Shown here: piece after piece, positions 1 through 6,273 of the stretch
Position numbering within the stretch: the stretch's first letter is position 1
Layout: the number at the start of each line of letters is the position of its first letter
Source: Nitrospirae bacterium UBA4572
Lineage (GTDB): Bacteria > Nitrospirota > Leptospirillia > Leptospirillales > Leptospirillaceae
Assembly: GCA_002387725.1 (NCBI GenBank)
Contig: DGKK01000058.1
Location: 7,061 to 19,168, forward strand
Length of the DNA stretch: 12,108 bases
Reading direction: 5' to 3'
The notes under the pieces: generated by a model
Told to the model about the DNA's origin: nothing
Seen by the model: only the letters and a program-made list of their open reading frames with translations
Databases searched by the model: none
Made by a program: the position numbers and the translations under genes

Positions 1-537
1 CGGGCCGGATCGGCCCTCGCCGGAGGAGCCGTGGGTGCCGTCGTCTCCTGGAGACTCTCCGGAAGGGTCATCCTCTGGATCTTTCTTGCCGAAACCTTGC
101 TGGCGCTGACCCTGCTCCTCTTTCGTCCCCCCGAGAGACCTCCCGGCGAGGCCCATCGCCCTCCCCTACTTTCCGCGGAATTTCTGGCCATTTTCTCCAT
201 CGGCCTGTCCAGCGGGATTCTGGGAGTGGGGGGGGGCTTTCTCGTTTACCCTGTTCTGACCCTGCTCTTTGGTTACCCCTCCTTCGTGGCAGTGGGATCA
301 AGCCTTGCCGTGATGTTTCCGATGGCGGCGACGGCAGCCCTGACCAAGTCGCTGGTGTCGGGAGGAGTTCCTCCCCATACCTTGACCATTGTCGTGGGGG
401 CGCTGATGGGCTCCTTTCTGGGGGCCCGGTTCACCCGAAGGCTGGGGGGGAAACGAATCCGGATCTTTCAGGGGACACTGCTTCTTCTGACGGTTGTTCG
501 GCTTCTTTATGGCCTGCTTGCAGGTGGGGGAGAGTAA
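1..537 (+). CDS. TauE/SafE-family membrane permease, 5'-truncated by window edge
   Basis: The reading frame is open from base 1 and ends at TAA 535-537, giving about 178 residues. TauE/SafE proteins usually have about 250-270 residues and eight helices, so the first 80 or so are missing. A GTG at 31 can be read as a start, but the coding sequence continues in frame to the edge, so I treat the gene as partial. Several hydrophobic helices are visible, starting with VILWIFLAETLLALTLLLF. The second repeat carries the family signature: a glycine-rich GILGVGGGFLVYPVLTLLFG followed by VAVGSSLAVMF. The family moves sulfite, sulfoacetate or other small anions across the inner membrane, but the substrate cannot be told from sequence. 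Its 3' end overlaps the convergent EAL remnant by 31 bases. It is the only plus-strand gene here. Confidence 0.8.
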   Translation, partial: RAGSALAGGAVGAVVSWRLSGRVILWIFLAETLLALTLLLFRPPERPPGEAHRPPLLSAEFLAIFSIGLSSGILGVGGGFLVYPVLTLLFGYPSFVAVGSSLAVMFPMAATAALTKSLVSGGVPPHTLTIVVGALMGSFLGARFTRRLGGKRIRIFQGTLLLLTVVRLLYGLLAGGGE

Positions 538-863
538 GAAGTGAGCCGCTCAAGAAAGGCGGCTTCGGGGAGGGGACGGGCAAAGAAATAGCCCTGGAAG
601 ATCTGGCATCCGCTTTGGTCGAGGATGTCGCGCTGCGTGGAGGTCTCGACTCCCTCTGCCACGACGGTCAGATCCAGGGCCTTGGCCATGGCAAGGATCG
701 TCGTGACGATGGTGCGATCCCCCTTGTCCCGACCGATCTCCTGGACGAAGGAGCGGTCAATTTTGAGCTGGTCAAGTGGCAACTGCCTGAGATACTGGAG
801 CGAAGAGTAGCCCGTGCCGAAGTCGTCGAGAGAGAAAAGGACCCCCGTTTCCCGCAGACTATG
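507..863 (-). pseudogene. C-terminal fragment of an EAL-domain c-di-GMP phosphodiesterase
   Basis: The minus-strand frame reads LRETGVLFSLDDFGTGYSSL, then LDQLKIDRSFV, VVAEGVET and CQIFQGYFFARPLP before TAA at 507-509. These are the second-half EAL motifs: the DDFG metal-binding pair, the catalytic-region lysine in KID, the glutamate of EGVET and the QGY segment. The first half of the domain, with the EAL signature itself, is absent, as are any GGDEF or sensor domains. Upstream, the frame runs into transposase sequence around 859-863, so the gene is broken by the junction. An internal ATG at 782 could in principle start a 91-residue piece, but that would lack the DDFG residues and should be inactive. 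The 3' end overlaps the permease gene. I am confident of the family and of the truncation. The exact break is placed within a few bases. Confidence 0.85.
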
Positions 864-1347
864 GACAGGAGATCGTGTCGGAGGAGACGGTCTGGGTCAC
901 GTCGAGAACCAGCAAGTCGCCGATCGACGTGCGGTAGGAGTCGAGATGTCCCTGCTCCCAAAGGGAGTCCCCGATATCAAAGATCAGGGACGAGACGCGC
1001 GACGAAGGGACTGGATCGAGAAGACGCCGGATATGGGGGGCGGAAGGAATCTTGAAGACCCCGAAGATTGTGGAGGCATTATTGCGTCCGAGCCTCTTCT
1101 GGTGGTTCTCCCGTTGGGCATCGAGAAAGGAGGGATGCTGAAAGTAAAAGACAGAAAACGCGGAGAGAAGCGCATCCCGCATCTCGTAACGTCGGGCAGG
1201 ATAAGAGGACTGTCGGGCATCGGGCAGAGAGGAAGCCAGATCTCTCAGGGCGACGACGACCTCATCAAAGGACGAATAGCGTCCCTTGGATTGTTTTCGC
1301 TTCCGGAGGCTCGACGACGAGCCAAGGGTCTGTGTGGAGGGGGCCAT
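859..1347 (-). pseudogene. N-terminal fragment of an insertion-sequence transposase
   Basis: The frame starts at ATG 1347 and has 162 residues, ending at a TAG (859-861) that lies on the junction with the EAL fragment. A region around residues 27-150 has the look of a DDE transposase N-terminus: FDEVVVALRDL, RYEMRDALLSAFSVFYFQHP, then GRNNASTIFGVFKIPS and IRRLLDP. It reaches LLVLDVTQTVSSDTISCP, where relatives typically have an LDGT-type motif with the first catalytic aspartate followed by a Cys-containing segment. The closest match I can recall is ISNCY-type transposases of about 400-450 residues; the family name is uncertain. The catalytic C-terminal half is missing, so it cannot be active. 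The start has only a weak GTGGGG ribosome site 2 nt upstream. Confidence 0.7.
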
Positions 1348-1440
1348 GTCCCCACTGCATCAGAAGCAACGGTTTGTGTTCAGCATTCTAAGCGACCTTC
1401 AATGAATGCATCTTAATATAGGCAGGAAAGAGCCTGTTGA
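859..1440 (-). mobile_element. Insertion sequence remnant
   Basis: This is the span that plausibly belongs to the decayed insertion sequence: the truncated transposase plus its short upstream region. The transposase-distal end is lost at the 859-863 junction. I could not identify a terminal inverted repeat at the other end, and with one end gone there is no partner to compare. The right boundary given here is therefore approximate and lies somewhere between 1348 and 1499. Confidence 0.45.
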
Positions 1441-1499
1441 CAGGGATCTTTGAAAAAAGGTTTTAGAAATCCTCCGGCCCCTGACAATAGGAGTTGGGG
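1348..1499. other. Spacer between response regulator and IS remnant
   Basis: This is a 152-base non-coding stretch downstream of the response regulator. On the minus strand there is a possible sigma-70 promoter reading towards the transposase remnant: CTGTCA at 1438-1443 and TATATT at 1415-1420, separated by 17 nt. I found no convincing rho-independent terminator for the signalling operon; a T-rich run on the minus strand (1452-1457) is not preceded by a good stem. Confidence 0.35.
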
Positions 1500-2927
1500 T
1501 CACCCGTCGGAATGCGAAGGGGGGGGGTCCGTGAGGGGAGGGGGCTCATCTTCTCCGATCCGATACTCGCGCATCTTGGCATAGAGAGACTTCCGGCTGA
1601 TCCCAAGAATCCGCGCCGCAAGGCTTTTGTTTCCGGCCGAATCCCGGATGGCGCGTCGGATCTGCTCCCGCTCTCCTTCCTTGAGGGTCCGAGGCGGAGG
1701 AAGGGGAGATGATTCCTCTCCGACTCGCTCCCGGGAGAGTGTCAGGACGGGAGCGATCATCTCCCGCTCAAGTTCAAAGGTTCGGTTTCTTCCGGACATC
1801 CCAGCGGGATCCTCCATGTCGTAGGTCACCGAAATCTCGATCATGCGGTTCCTGAGCTCCCGGACATTGCCGGGCCAAGGGTAGGCAAGAAGGACCTCTT
1901 CCGCTGCCGGAGCGATGTGGACGGACGTCTCGGGGATTTCCAGAGCCTCCCCCAGAAACTTTCTGGCCAGGAGCGCCACATCCCTCCCGCGCTCCCTCAA
2001 AGGGGGGACATCGATGGGGAAGACATTCAATCGATAATAGAGGTCCTCCCGAAGGCGACCCTGGTCGACCAATTTCTGGGGATCGACATTGGTTGCGCCG
2101 ATGATCCGTGCCCGGAAGGCCAGCTCCTCCGTTCCTCCCACGCGATAAAAGGTCCGGTTTTCAATGACCCGCAAAAGGGAGATCTGGGTCGACAGATCCA
2201 TGGTGCCGATTTCATCGAGAAAGAGGGTGCCCTTTCCGGCGGTCAGGAGCCATCCGTCCTTCCTGTTCTGGGCGCTGGTGAAGGCTCCCTTTTCATGGCC
2301 AAAGAGCTCAGAGTTCACGAGTTCTTTGGAGATGGCGCCGGTGTTGACGGCAATGAAGGGTTCCTCCCTGCGGGGGGAGAGGTTGTGGATGGATCGGGCC
2401 ACCAGCTCTTTTCCCGTTCCGGACTCTCCCGTGATCAGGATGGGGATCGAGTGGGAGGCGGCCTTCCGGATTCTTTCGCGCAGAAGGTGCATGGGAGGGC
2501 TTTCGCCGGCCAGGAGAAGTCCGAAGGGGGCTGCCTCGGGAAGCTCGTTCGGGAGGAGAAGATCGTCGATCAGGGAGAGCAGCTTTTTCTCGTCGATGGG
2601 CTTTTCGAGATAGTTCGAGGCTCCGTTCCTGATCGCCTCCACCGCAGTCTCGACGGAGGCGTGTGCGGTCATGATGACGACTGGGACCTGAGGATAGAGA
2701 GAGCGAAGTGGCATGACAAGGGCGTTGCCTGTGGTGTCGGGAAGCTTCAGGTCGAGGAGTATCAGGGAGCGCCGGGGGGGGAGGGGGTCGTGGCTGAGTG
2801 TGTCGAGGGCTTCCTGTCCGGTGGCAGCTTCCCGAACGAGATATCCTTCATGGGTCAGAAGGGTCTTCAGATAGAGGCGCGTATTGGCGTGGTCGTCCAC
2901 GACAAGGATGTGGGGACGGGAGGTCAT
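1500..2927 (-). CDS. Sigma-54-dependent response regulator (NtrC/QseF-GlrR type)
   Basis: This 475-residue protein has the full three-domain layout. Residues 1-120 are a receiver with acidic pair D11-D12, phospho-acceptor D59 (LILLDLKLPD), T87 and K109. Residues about 138-370 are an AAA+ sigma-54 interaction domain with Walker A GESGTGKE (167-174), Walker B GTLFLDEIG (233-241) and the LREDLYYRLNVFPI and PLRER stretches. The C-terminus is a Fis-like helix-turn-helix (NKSLAARILGISRKSLYAKM). The sigma-54 contact loop reads GAFTSA (214-219) instead of the usual GAFTGA. The protein should bind upstream DNA and drive open-complex formation by RNA polymerase-sigma-54 when phosphorylated. It is the last gene of the kinase-lipoprotein-regulator operon, and its ATG overlaps the lipoprotein stop as ATGA. 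It has little Shine-Dalgarno sequence, which suggests translational coupling. The target genes are unknown; no sigma-54 promoter was evident in the spacers I checked. Confidence 0.95.
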   Translation of the reverse strand: MTSRPHILVVDDHANTRLYLKTLLTHEGYLVREAATGQEALDTLSHDPLPPRRSLILLDLKLPDTTGNALVMPLRSLYPQVPVVIMTAHASVETAVEAIRNGASNYLEKPIDEKKLLSLIDDLLLPNELPEAAPFGLLLAGESPPMHLLRERIRKAASHSIPILITGESGTGKELVARSIHNLSPRREEPFIAVNTGAISKELVNSELFGHEKGAFTSAQNRKDGWLLTAGKGTLFLDEIGTMDLSTQISLLRVIENRTFYRVGGTEELAFRARIIGATNVDPQKLVDQGRLREDLYYRLNVFPIDVPPLRERGRDVALLARKFLGEALEIPETSVHIAPAAEEVLLAYPWPGNVRELRNRMIEISVTYDMEDPAGMSGRNRTFELEREMIAPVLTLSRERVGEESSPLPPPRTLKEGEREQIRRAIRDSAGNKSLAARILGISRKSLYAKMREYRIGEDEPPPLTDPPPSHSDG

Positions 2928-3466
2928 TTCAGACTTTTTTCCAGGTTGGAAAACTCCTTCAGCGTCTTTTTCACCTGGGAAAGCTTTTGTCGGAGCTCAT
3001 TGTTTTCCCTGCGGAGCTGGGCATTTCTCCGGGTCTGATCGAGGAGTCTCTGGGAGGCCTCACGGATTTCATAGGGAGTTTTGGGAGTGTCGAGTCCGGA
3101 GAGAAGGGTCGCTCCCTCCCGACGACCTGGAGCTCCCAGATGAAGGTCGGCCAGGGCTTCGGCAAAGAGGAGCCTGTTGCGGAGATCCTGGGAGATCTCG
3201 GGGTGGCTGGCCCGGGCCTTCAGAATCTCACGGGCGGCCCGATAGTAGCCCCGGGAAAAAAGGTAGGGCATGCCTGAAAAATATTGGGCATCGTGGTGGC
3301 TGAGTTCTGCGATGGCAAATGGGGGAAGAATGATGACGGGGGGGCTGCACTCCGTCGCATGGGAAGGAATGTGGACCTCCTGGCAGGCCGGAAGGAGAAC
3401 GAGCGCCAGAAGAGGGAGAAGGAGTCGCAGAGGAGCGGAACGGGAAGTCTTGAGGAATCTATCCAC
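2924..3466 (-). CDS. QseG-like outer-membrane lipoprotein of a two-component operon
   Basis: This 180-residue protein begins at GTG 3466, six bases after a strong GGAGG. The N-terminus has basic residues, a hydrophobic core LLLPLLALVLLPAC and a lipobox ending at C28, so it should be a lipoprotein. The middle is helical and TPR-like in feel (RGYYRAAREILKARA, LLFAEALADLHLG). The last 45 residues form a predicted coiled coil (LRRENNELRQKLSQVKK ... LEKSLK). The gene starts inside the kinase (8-base overlap) and its stop overlaps the regulator start. Enterobacterial QseG (YfhG) is a lipoprotein with a C-terminal coiled coil, encoded between kinase QseE and regulator QseF, and is reported to modulate the kinase. 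Assigning the same role here rests mainly on position and architecture, because sequence identity cannot be measured by eye. It could instead be an unrelated small lipoprotein. Confidence 0.75.
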   Translation of the reverse strand: MDRFLKTSRSAPLRLLLPLLALVLLPACQEVHIPSHATECSPPVIILPPFAIAELSHHDAQYFSGMPYLFSRGYYRAAREILKARASHPEISQDLRNRLLFAEALADLHLGAPGRREGATLLSGLDTPKTPYEIREASQRLLDQTRRNAQLRRENNELRQKLSQVKKTLKEFSNLEKSLK

Positions 3467-4949
3467 GGGGAGCCTCCGCAGGTTCGATGGGAAGGGTCAC
3501 TCGGGCACATGTGCCTTTGGGGATGTTTTGCCGGATTTCGATCGATCCTCCAAGAGCCAGGACGATTCCCTTGGTGACCGCGAGTCCCAGCCCCAGCCCC
3601 TCCTTCGTCCGGGAGTCGAAGGGGGCCACCTGATAGAACTTGTCGAAAAGAAAGGGAATGTTTTCGGGGGGAACTCCGATGCCCGTATCGGAGATCTCGA
3701 AATGAATTCGGGTAAAGTCTCTCTTAACGACAAGACTCACCTCTTCTCCCTCCTGGGTGAACTTGAAGGCATTGCCCAGAAGATTGTCGAGAATCTGTGC
3801 CAGACGATGGGCATCCGTCTGAATGAATGCCGGAATTTCAGGATCGACTTCCATACGAAAAATTCGCCCCGAGCTTTGGGCGGTCAGGCGGTAGCGCTCC
3901 CCGATCCGGTCGAGGAAGGGAACAAGTTCAAGTTCCCGAATCTCCGGGCGCATCTGTCCCGCCTCAATTCGCCCCAGATCGAGAAGCTGGTTCACGAGTG
4001 TCACCAGATGGTCGATCTCCTCGGCCACGACGGAGAGACTCTTTTGCTGCTCTTCATTCAATGGTCCCAGGGTCTGACGTTTGAGCATGGCGATGAATCC
4101 CCGGATGCTGGTCAGAGGTGTCCTGAGCTCATGGGAGGCGATCGTGACGAACTCCGATTTTTTTCGGGAGAGTTCTCCGAGCTGGTGCGCCATGTCGTTC
4201 AACGCCCGGGCAAGATCCCCCATCTCGTCCCGGTTGGGGAGGACAACCGGGTTGTGGAAGGATCCCTGGGAGATCCGGCGGGTTCCCTCGATCAGGGCCA
4301 TGATGGGCGTCAGGACCATGCGGGAAAAGGAGAAGAGCAACAGGAGGACCAGGAGGGAGCCGACGGCGGTCATCTCGATGCTTACGGTTGTCATTTGTTC
4401 TTCGCGGGCTGTCGTTTCGGCAATCCTCTCTTCAAGGGCCTTCTGATAGGACTCCTTAAGCGTCCGGAGAAGGCTGGCCATATGGATGAGGAGCGGGTCG
4501 GTGGAGCCTCGGCTGATGGTGATCGCCAATGAGCGGTTTCCGGAGAGGAGTGCCTGGTGCTCTCTTTCGATGGAGTCCTCAATGGCGATCTCGGCGCTCT
4601 GGGCCCCTTCAACGAGAAATTTCGTCTTTTGGTCCGGCTGCGGAAGGGTTTTCAGCAAGGCCTTCAGGATCGGCAGTTCCGTGATGACGGGCGAGGGGGA
4701 TGCGGAAGTGAGCGGGGCAAAGAGAATATAGCGTTTGTCTTCGGCGAGGATCACTCCCGCCCGGTTCTCGACCTGGGAGATCAGGAGGAGACCTGAAACC
4801 GACTGGTTCTTGATCTCAAGAAAATTCTTGTGGAGGGCATAGAGGCTGATGATGGCGTAGAGGTTCGATGAGAGAATGATTCCCAAAAGGAGTGCGGAGA
4901 AAAGAAGGATCTTTGTTCTGAGCCTGAAGCCCTGGGAATGATTGTCCAA
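3459..4949 (-). CDS. Membrane sensor histidine kinase (QseE/GlrK-like)
   Basis: This is a 496-residue sensor kinase. A first transmembrane helix lies at about 13-37, followed by a periplasmic helical region of about 150 residues. A second helix is at about 193-213 (GSLLVLLLLFSFS), then a HAMP domain to about 263. The HisKA domain carries SHELRTPLTS with phosphorylatable H273. The ATPase domain has the N box (N389, N393), G1 DTGIG (421-425), F box FDKFYQ and G2 GLGLGL (451-456). All catalytic motifs are present. The start is TTG, because the frame has an in-frame TAG further upstream and no ATG or GTG in between. A GGAG lies five bases before the TTG. It should autophosphorylate and pass phosphate to the downstream sigma-54 regulator. 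The periplasmic part has no ligand domain I recognise, so the signal is unknown. Confidence 0.93.
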   Translation of the reverse strand: MDNHSQGFRLRTKILLFSALLLGIILSSNLYAIISLYALHKNFLEIKNQSVSGLLLISQVENRAGVILAEDKRYILFAPLTSASPSPVITELPILKALLKTLPQPDQKTKFLVEGAQSAEIAIEDSIEREHQALLSGNRSLAITISRGSTDPLLIHMASLLRTLKESYQKALEERIAETTAREEQMTTVSIEMTAVGSLLVLLLLFSFSRMVLTPIMALIEGTRRISQGSFHNPVVLPNRDEMGDLARALNDMAHQLGELSRKKSEFVTIASHELRTPLTSIRGFIAMLKRQTLGPLNEEQQKSLSVVAEEIDHLVTLVNQLLDLGRIEAGQMRPEIRELELVPFLDRIGERYRLTAQSSGRIFRMEVDPEIPAFIQTDAHRLAQILDNLLGNAFKFTQEGEEVSLVVKRDFTRIHFEISDTGIGVPPENIPFLFDKFYQVAPFDSRTKEGLGLGLAVTKGIVLALGGSIEIRQNIPKGTCARVTLPIEPAEAPRG

Positions 4950-5012
4950 TCCGACTCCGTCGCCTTCGCCCTGGTGGTGGATCCCGTCCCTTCCGGAGGA
5001 GACCGTGGCTTC

Positions 5013-5041
5013 ATTCTAATGGAAAAAGGAAGGATTGACCA
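5013..5041 (-). promoter_or_regulatory. Possible sigma-70 promoter of the kinase operon
   Basis: On the minus strand a TGGTCA (5036-5041; four of six matches to TTGACA) is followed after 17 nt by TAGAAT (5013-5018; five of six matches to TATAAT). Transcription would begin near 5006, about 57 bases before the TTG start of the kinase. It overlaps the terminator-like structure of the upstream gene. The call rests on sequence match only. Confidence 0.35.
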
Positions 5042-5071
5042 GAAGGGCCAGCCGGGGGCCGGTCCTTCCTT
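5023..5071 (-). terminator. Rho-independent-type terminator after the M23 gene
   Basis: Perfect nine-base arms AAGGAAGGA (5026-5034) and TCCTTCCTT (5063-5071) enclose a GC-rich 28-base interior that can itself fold. On the minus strand the distal arm runs straight into a run of T residues. It lies about 50 bases past the M23 stop and before the kinase start, as expected for a terminator separating the two transcripts. The loop is longer than typical. Confidence 0.5.
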
Positions 5072-5078
5072 TCGGGAC

Positions 5079-5108
5079 TCAGGCGCACCCTGAAGGGAGG
5101 GCGCCTGA
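5079..5108. repeat. 8-bp inverted repeat downstream of the M23 gene
   Basis: Arms TCAGGCGC (5079-5086) and GCGCCTGA (5101-5108) are perfectly complementary. The 14-base interior contains a further CCC-TGAA-GGG mini-hairpin. It begins 15 bases after the peptidase stop codon on the minus strand. No T-run follows directly, so it may be a transcript-stabilising 3' hairpin, or may act with the neighbouring terminator. Confidence 0.5.
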
Positions 5109-5123
5109 CGCGGGGGATGGACC

Positions 5124-6062
5124 CTAGAACCTGTTCAGGATGTAGCGCTTCGGGTTGACCGGAGTATGGTTGACCATGATCTGATAGTGAAGGTGGGGTC
5201 CGGTGGAGAGGCCCGTGTTTCCAAGATAGCCGATGATGTCGCCCCTCTTGACCTTCTCTCCCTCGTAGACTGCCACCTTCTCGAGGTGGCCATAAAGGGT
5301 CGAGAGACTGCCCGAATGCTCGATGACCACAGTTTTTCCAAAGCCCTGATCCCAGCCGGCCAATGAGACGGTGCCGGAGGCGGTGGCCATGATTGGCGTG
5401 CCGATCGAGCCGGCAATGTCGATTCCCGGATGAAAGTCCCGACCGAGACCGAAGGGGGATGTCCGGTAGCCAAAACGGGAGGTCAGGACGCCTCTCGTGG
5501 GCCAGATGCTTGGGGTAAAGGCCCACTCTGTCTGGCGCTCCTTGATGGCGTGCTTGAGGTTGGCGAGAGACTCTTCCTGGTTGAGGATCCCTTGTCCCAG
5601 ATCACCGATCTGCCGGTCCATCTCGGACATGAGGTCCTCCATACCCTGCTTGCCTTTCTGTATCAGGACGGAGGGGGCAACTGTCTGGGTGGGGCCCCCC
5701 AGACCCAAGACGACATTTGAGCTGTTGGACTCGGCCGTATTCATGATGAGGCGAACCTTTCTCTCAAGCTTGGCCACATCCACCATCTTCGAGCGGACAT
5801 CCTGGAGCTTGCGATAGATTCTTACGATTTCCTCTTTCTGTAACCGGCTCTTGTGCTGAAGGGAAATCATCCGGGCTTCTTTCTCGAAGAGGACGATGGA
5901 AAGCGCTGAAAATACGGCGACCAGAACCGCGAAGGCAATACCCGCAAAGGTTCCCCAGCGAATCCAGCGACCGGAAATGTCGAATCGTCGGATCCTGTCC
6001 GATGGAGAGGGAACGAGAAGGATTGTAAATCGCTTGTCTTTGATGGGCTCTGTGGTTTCCAT
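5124..6062 (-). CDS. Membrane-anchored M23-family peptidase (murein endopeptidase type)
   Basis: I place the start at ATG 6062, preceded by GGGGAGG at good spacing, giving 312 residues. An upstream in-frame TTG at 6083 has no such site. The protein has a short cytoplasmic N-terminus, one membrane helix (about 37-59), and a coiled-coil stretch (about 62-110). The C-terminal LytM/M23 domain runs from about residue 185. Zinc-site motifs are intact: H211 and D215 (FHPGIDIA), with H290 and H292 (TGPHLHYQI); H259 lies in YGHLEKV. Family members cut peptidoglycan cross-links or, when degenerate, activate amidases. The intact motifs favour real hydrolase activity. The architecture resembles MepM/NlpD-like or spore-type anchored M23 proteins, without the LysM domain. 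The gene is monocistronic between its own promoter and two hairpins. Confidence 0.9.
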   Translation of the reverse strand: METTEPIKDKRFTILLVPSPSDRIRRFDISGRWIRWGTFAGIAFAVLVAVFSALSIVLFEKEARMISLQHKSRLQKEEIVRIYRKLQDVRSKMVDVAKLERKVRLIMNTAESNSSNVVLGLGGPTQTVAPSVLIQKGKQGMEDLMSEMDRQIGDLGQGILNQEESLANLKHAIKERQTEWAFTPSIWPTRGVLTSRFGYRTSPFGLGRDFHPGIDIAGSIGTPIMATASGTVSLAGWDQGFGKTVVIEHSGSLSTLYGHLEKVAVYEGEKVKRGDIIGYLGNTGLSTGPHLHYQIMVNHTPVNPKRYILNRF

Positions 6063-6106
6063 CGTTGCCTCCCCTGCCAACAACCGCTGCTCGGTTCGAA
6101 TCTCCC

Positions 6107-6134
6107 GTCGATGTCCTTTCGGGAAGAGATCGAC
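6107..6134 (-). other. Stem-loop in the 5' leader of the M23 gene
   Basis: Six-base arms GTCGAT (6107-6112) and ATCGAC (6129-6134) enclose a loop in which TCC and GGA can pair around CGAAA. It lies in the predicted 78-base leader between the promoter and the peptidase start. It is only a structural possibility; it matches no riboswitch I know. Confidence 0.3.
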
Positions 6135-6146
6135 CTTCCACTAGCG

Positions 6147-6174
6147 ATTATGGCTCATATCACAAAAATGTCAA
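6147..6174 (-). promoter_or_regulatory. Sigma-70 promoter of the M23 peptidase gene
   Basis: The minus strand reads a perfect TTGACA (6169-6174), a 16-base spacer, then CATAAT (6147-6152), five of six matches to TATAAT. Transcription would start near 6140, about 78 bases before the ATG at 6062. The AT-rich setting stands out from the GC-rich genes on both sides. Confidence 0.65.
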
Positions 6175-6196
6175 GTCCCATTAGTCGGCAATATAG

Positions 6197-6212
6197 TGTG
6201 ACGCCAATCACG
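6197..6212. promoter_or_regulatory. CRP/FNR-family-like operator palindrome
   Basis: The plus strand reads TGTGA-CGCCAA-TCACG, matching nine of ten core positions of the CRP consensus TGTGA-N6-TCACA. Its centre (6204.5) is about 64 bases upstream of the predicted start of the M23 transcript, close to the class I activator position near -61.5. The spacing supports function, but binding by a particular regulator is an inference. Confidence 0.4.
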
Positions 6213-6229
6213 GTATTTTTTAAGTTGTT

Positions 6230-6255
6230 TTGTATTAACAATAATGTTGTATTAA
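6230..6255. repeat. 9-bp direct repeat in the AT-rich spacer
   Basis: TTGTATTAA occurs at 6230-6238 and again at 6247-6255, a 17-base period in an AT-rich tract just past the plsY stop. It could be an operator for a dimeric regulator, or a chance effect of low complexity. Confidence 0.3.
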
Positions 6256-6273
6256 TAAAAATAAATTATCTTT

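Noticed and set aside
507..782. A separate small 91-residue EAL protein starting at ATG 782
   Set aside because: The coding frame continues upstream through DDFGTGYSSL, so the ATG is internal to a truncated domain.
1437..1442. Perfect TTGACA on the plus strand
   Set aside because: No reasonable -10 element follows at 16-18 bases and no plus-strand gene lies downstream.
1917..3038. 373-codon plus-strand frame opposite the response regulator
   Set aside because: Antisense to a full NtrC-type protein; the translation is glycine and charge rich with no family motifs.
3270..4532. Long plus-strand open frame of 420 codons opposite the kinase and lipoprotein genes
   Set aside because: The minus strand encodes intact, motif-complete proteins there. 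The plus-strand translation has no recognisable domain and is a GC-bias shadow.
6063..6083. TTG start seven codons upstream of the M23 ATG
   Set aside because: The GGGGAGG ribosome site lies between them and fits the ATG at 6062, not the TTG.
6095..6106. GGTTCGAATCTCC resembles the T-loop of a tRNA
   Set aside because: The flanks cannot form the T stem and no acceptor, D or anticodon arm is found nearby, so there is neither a tRNA nor a supported attachment site.
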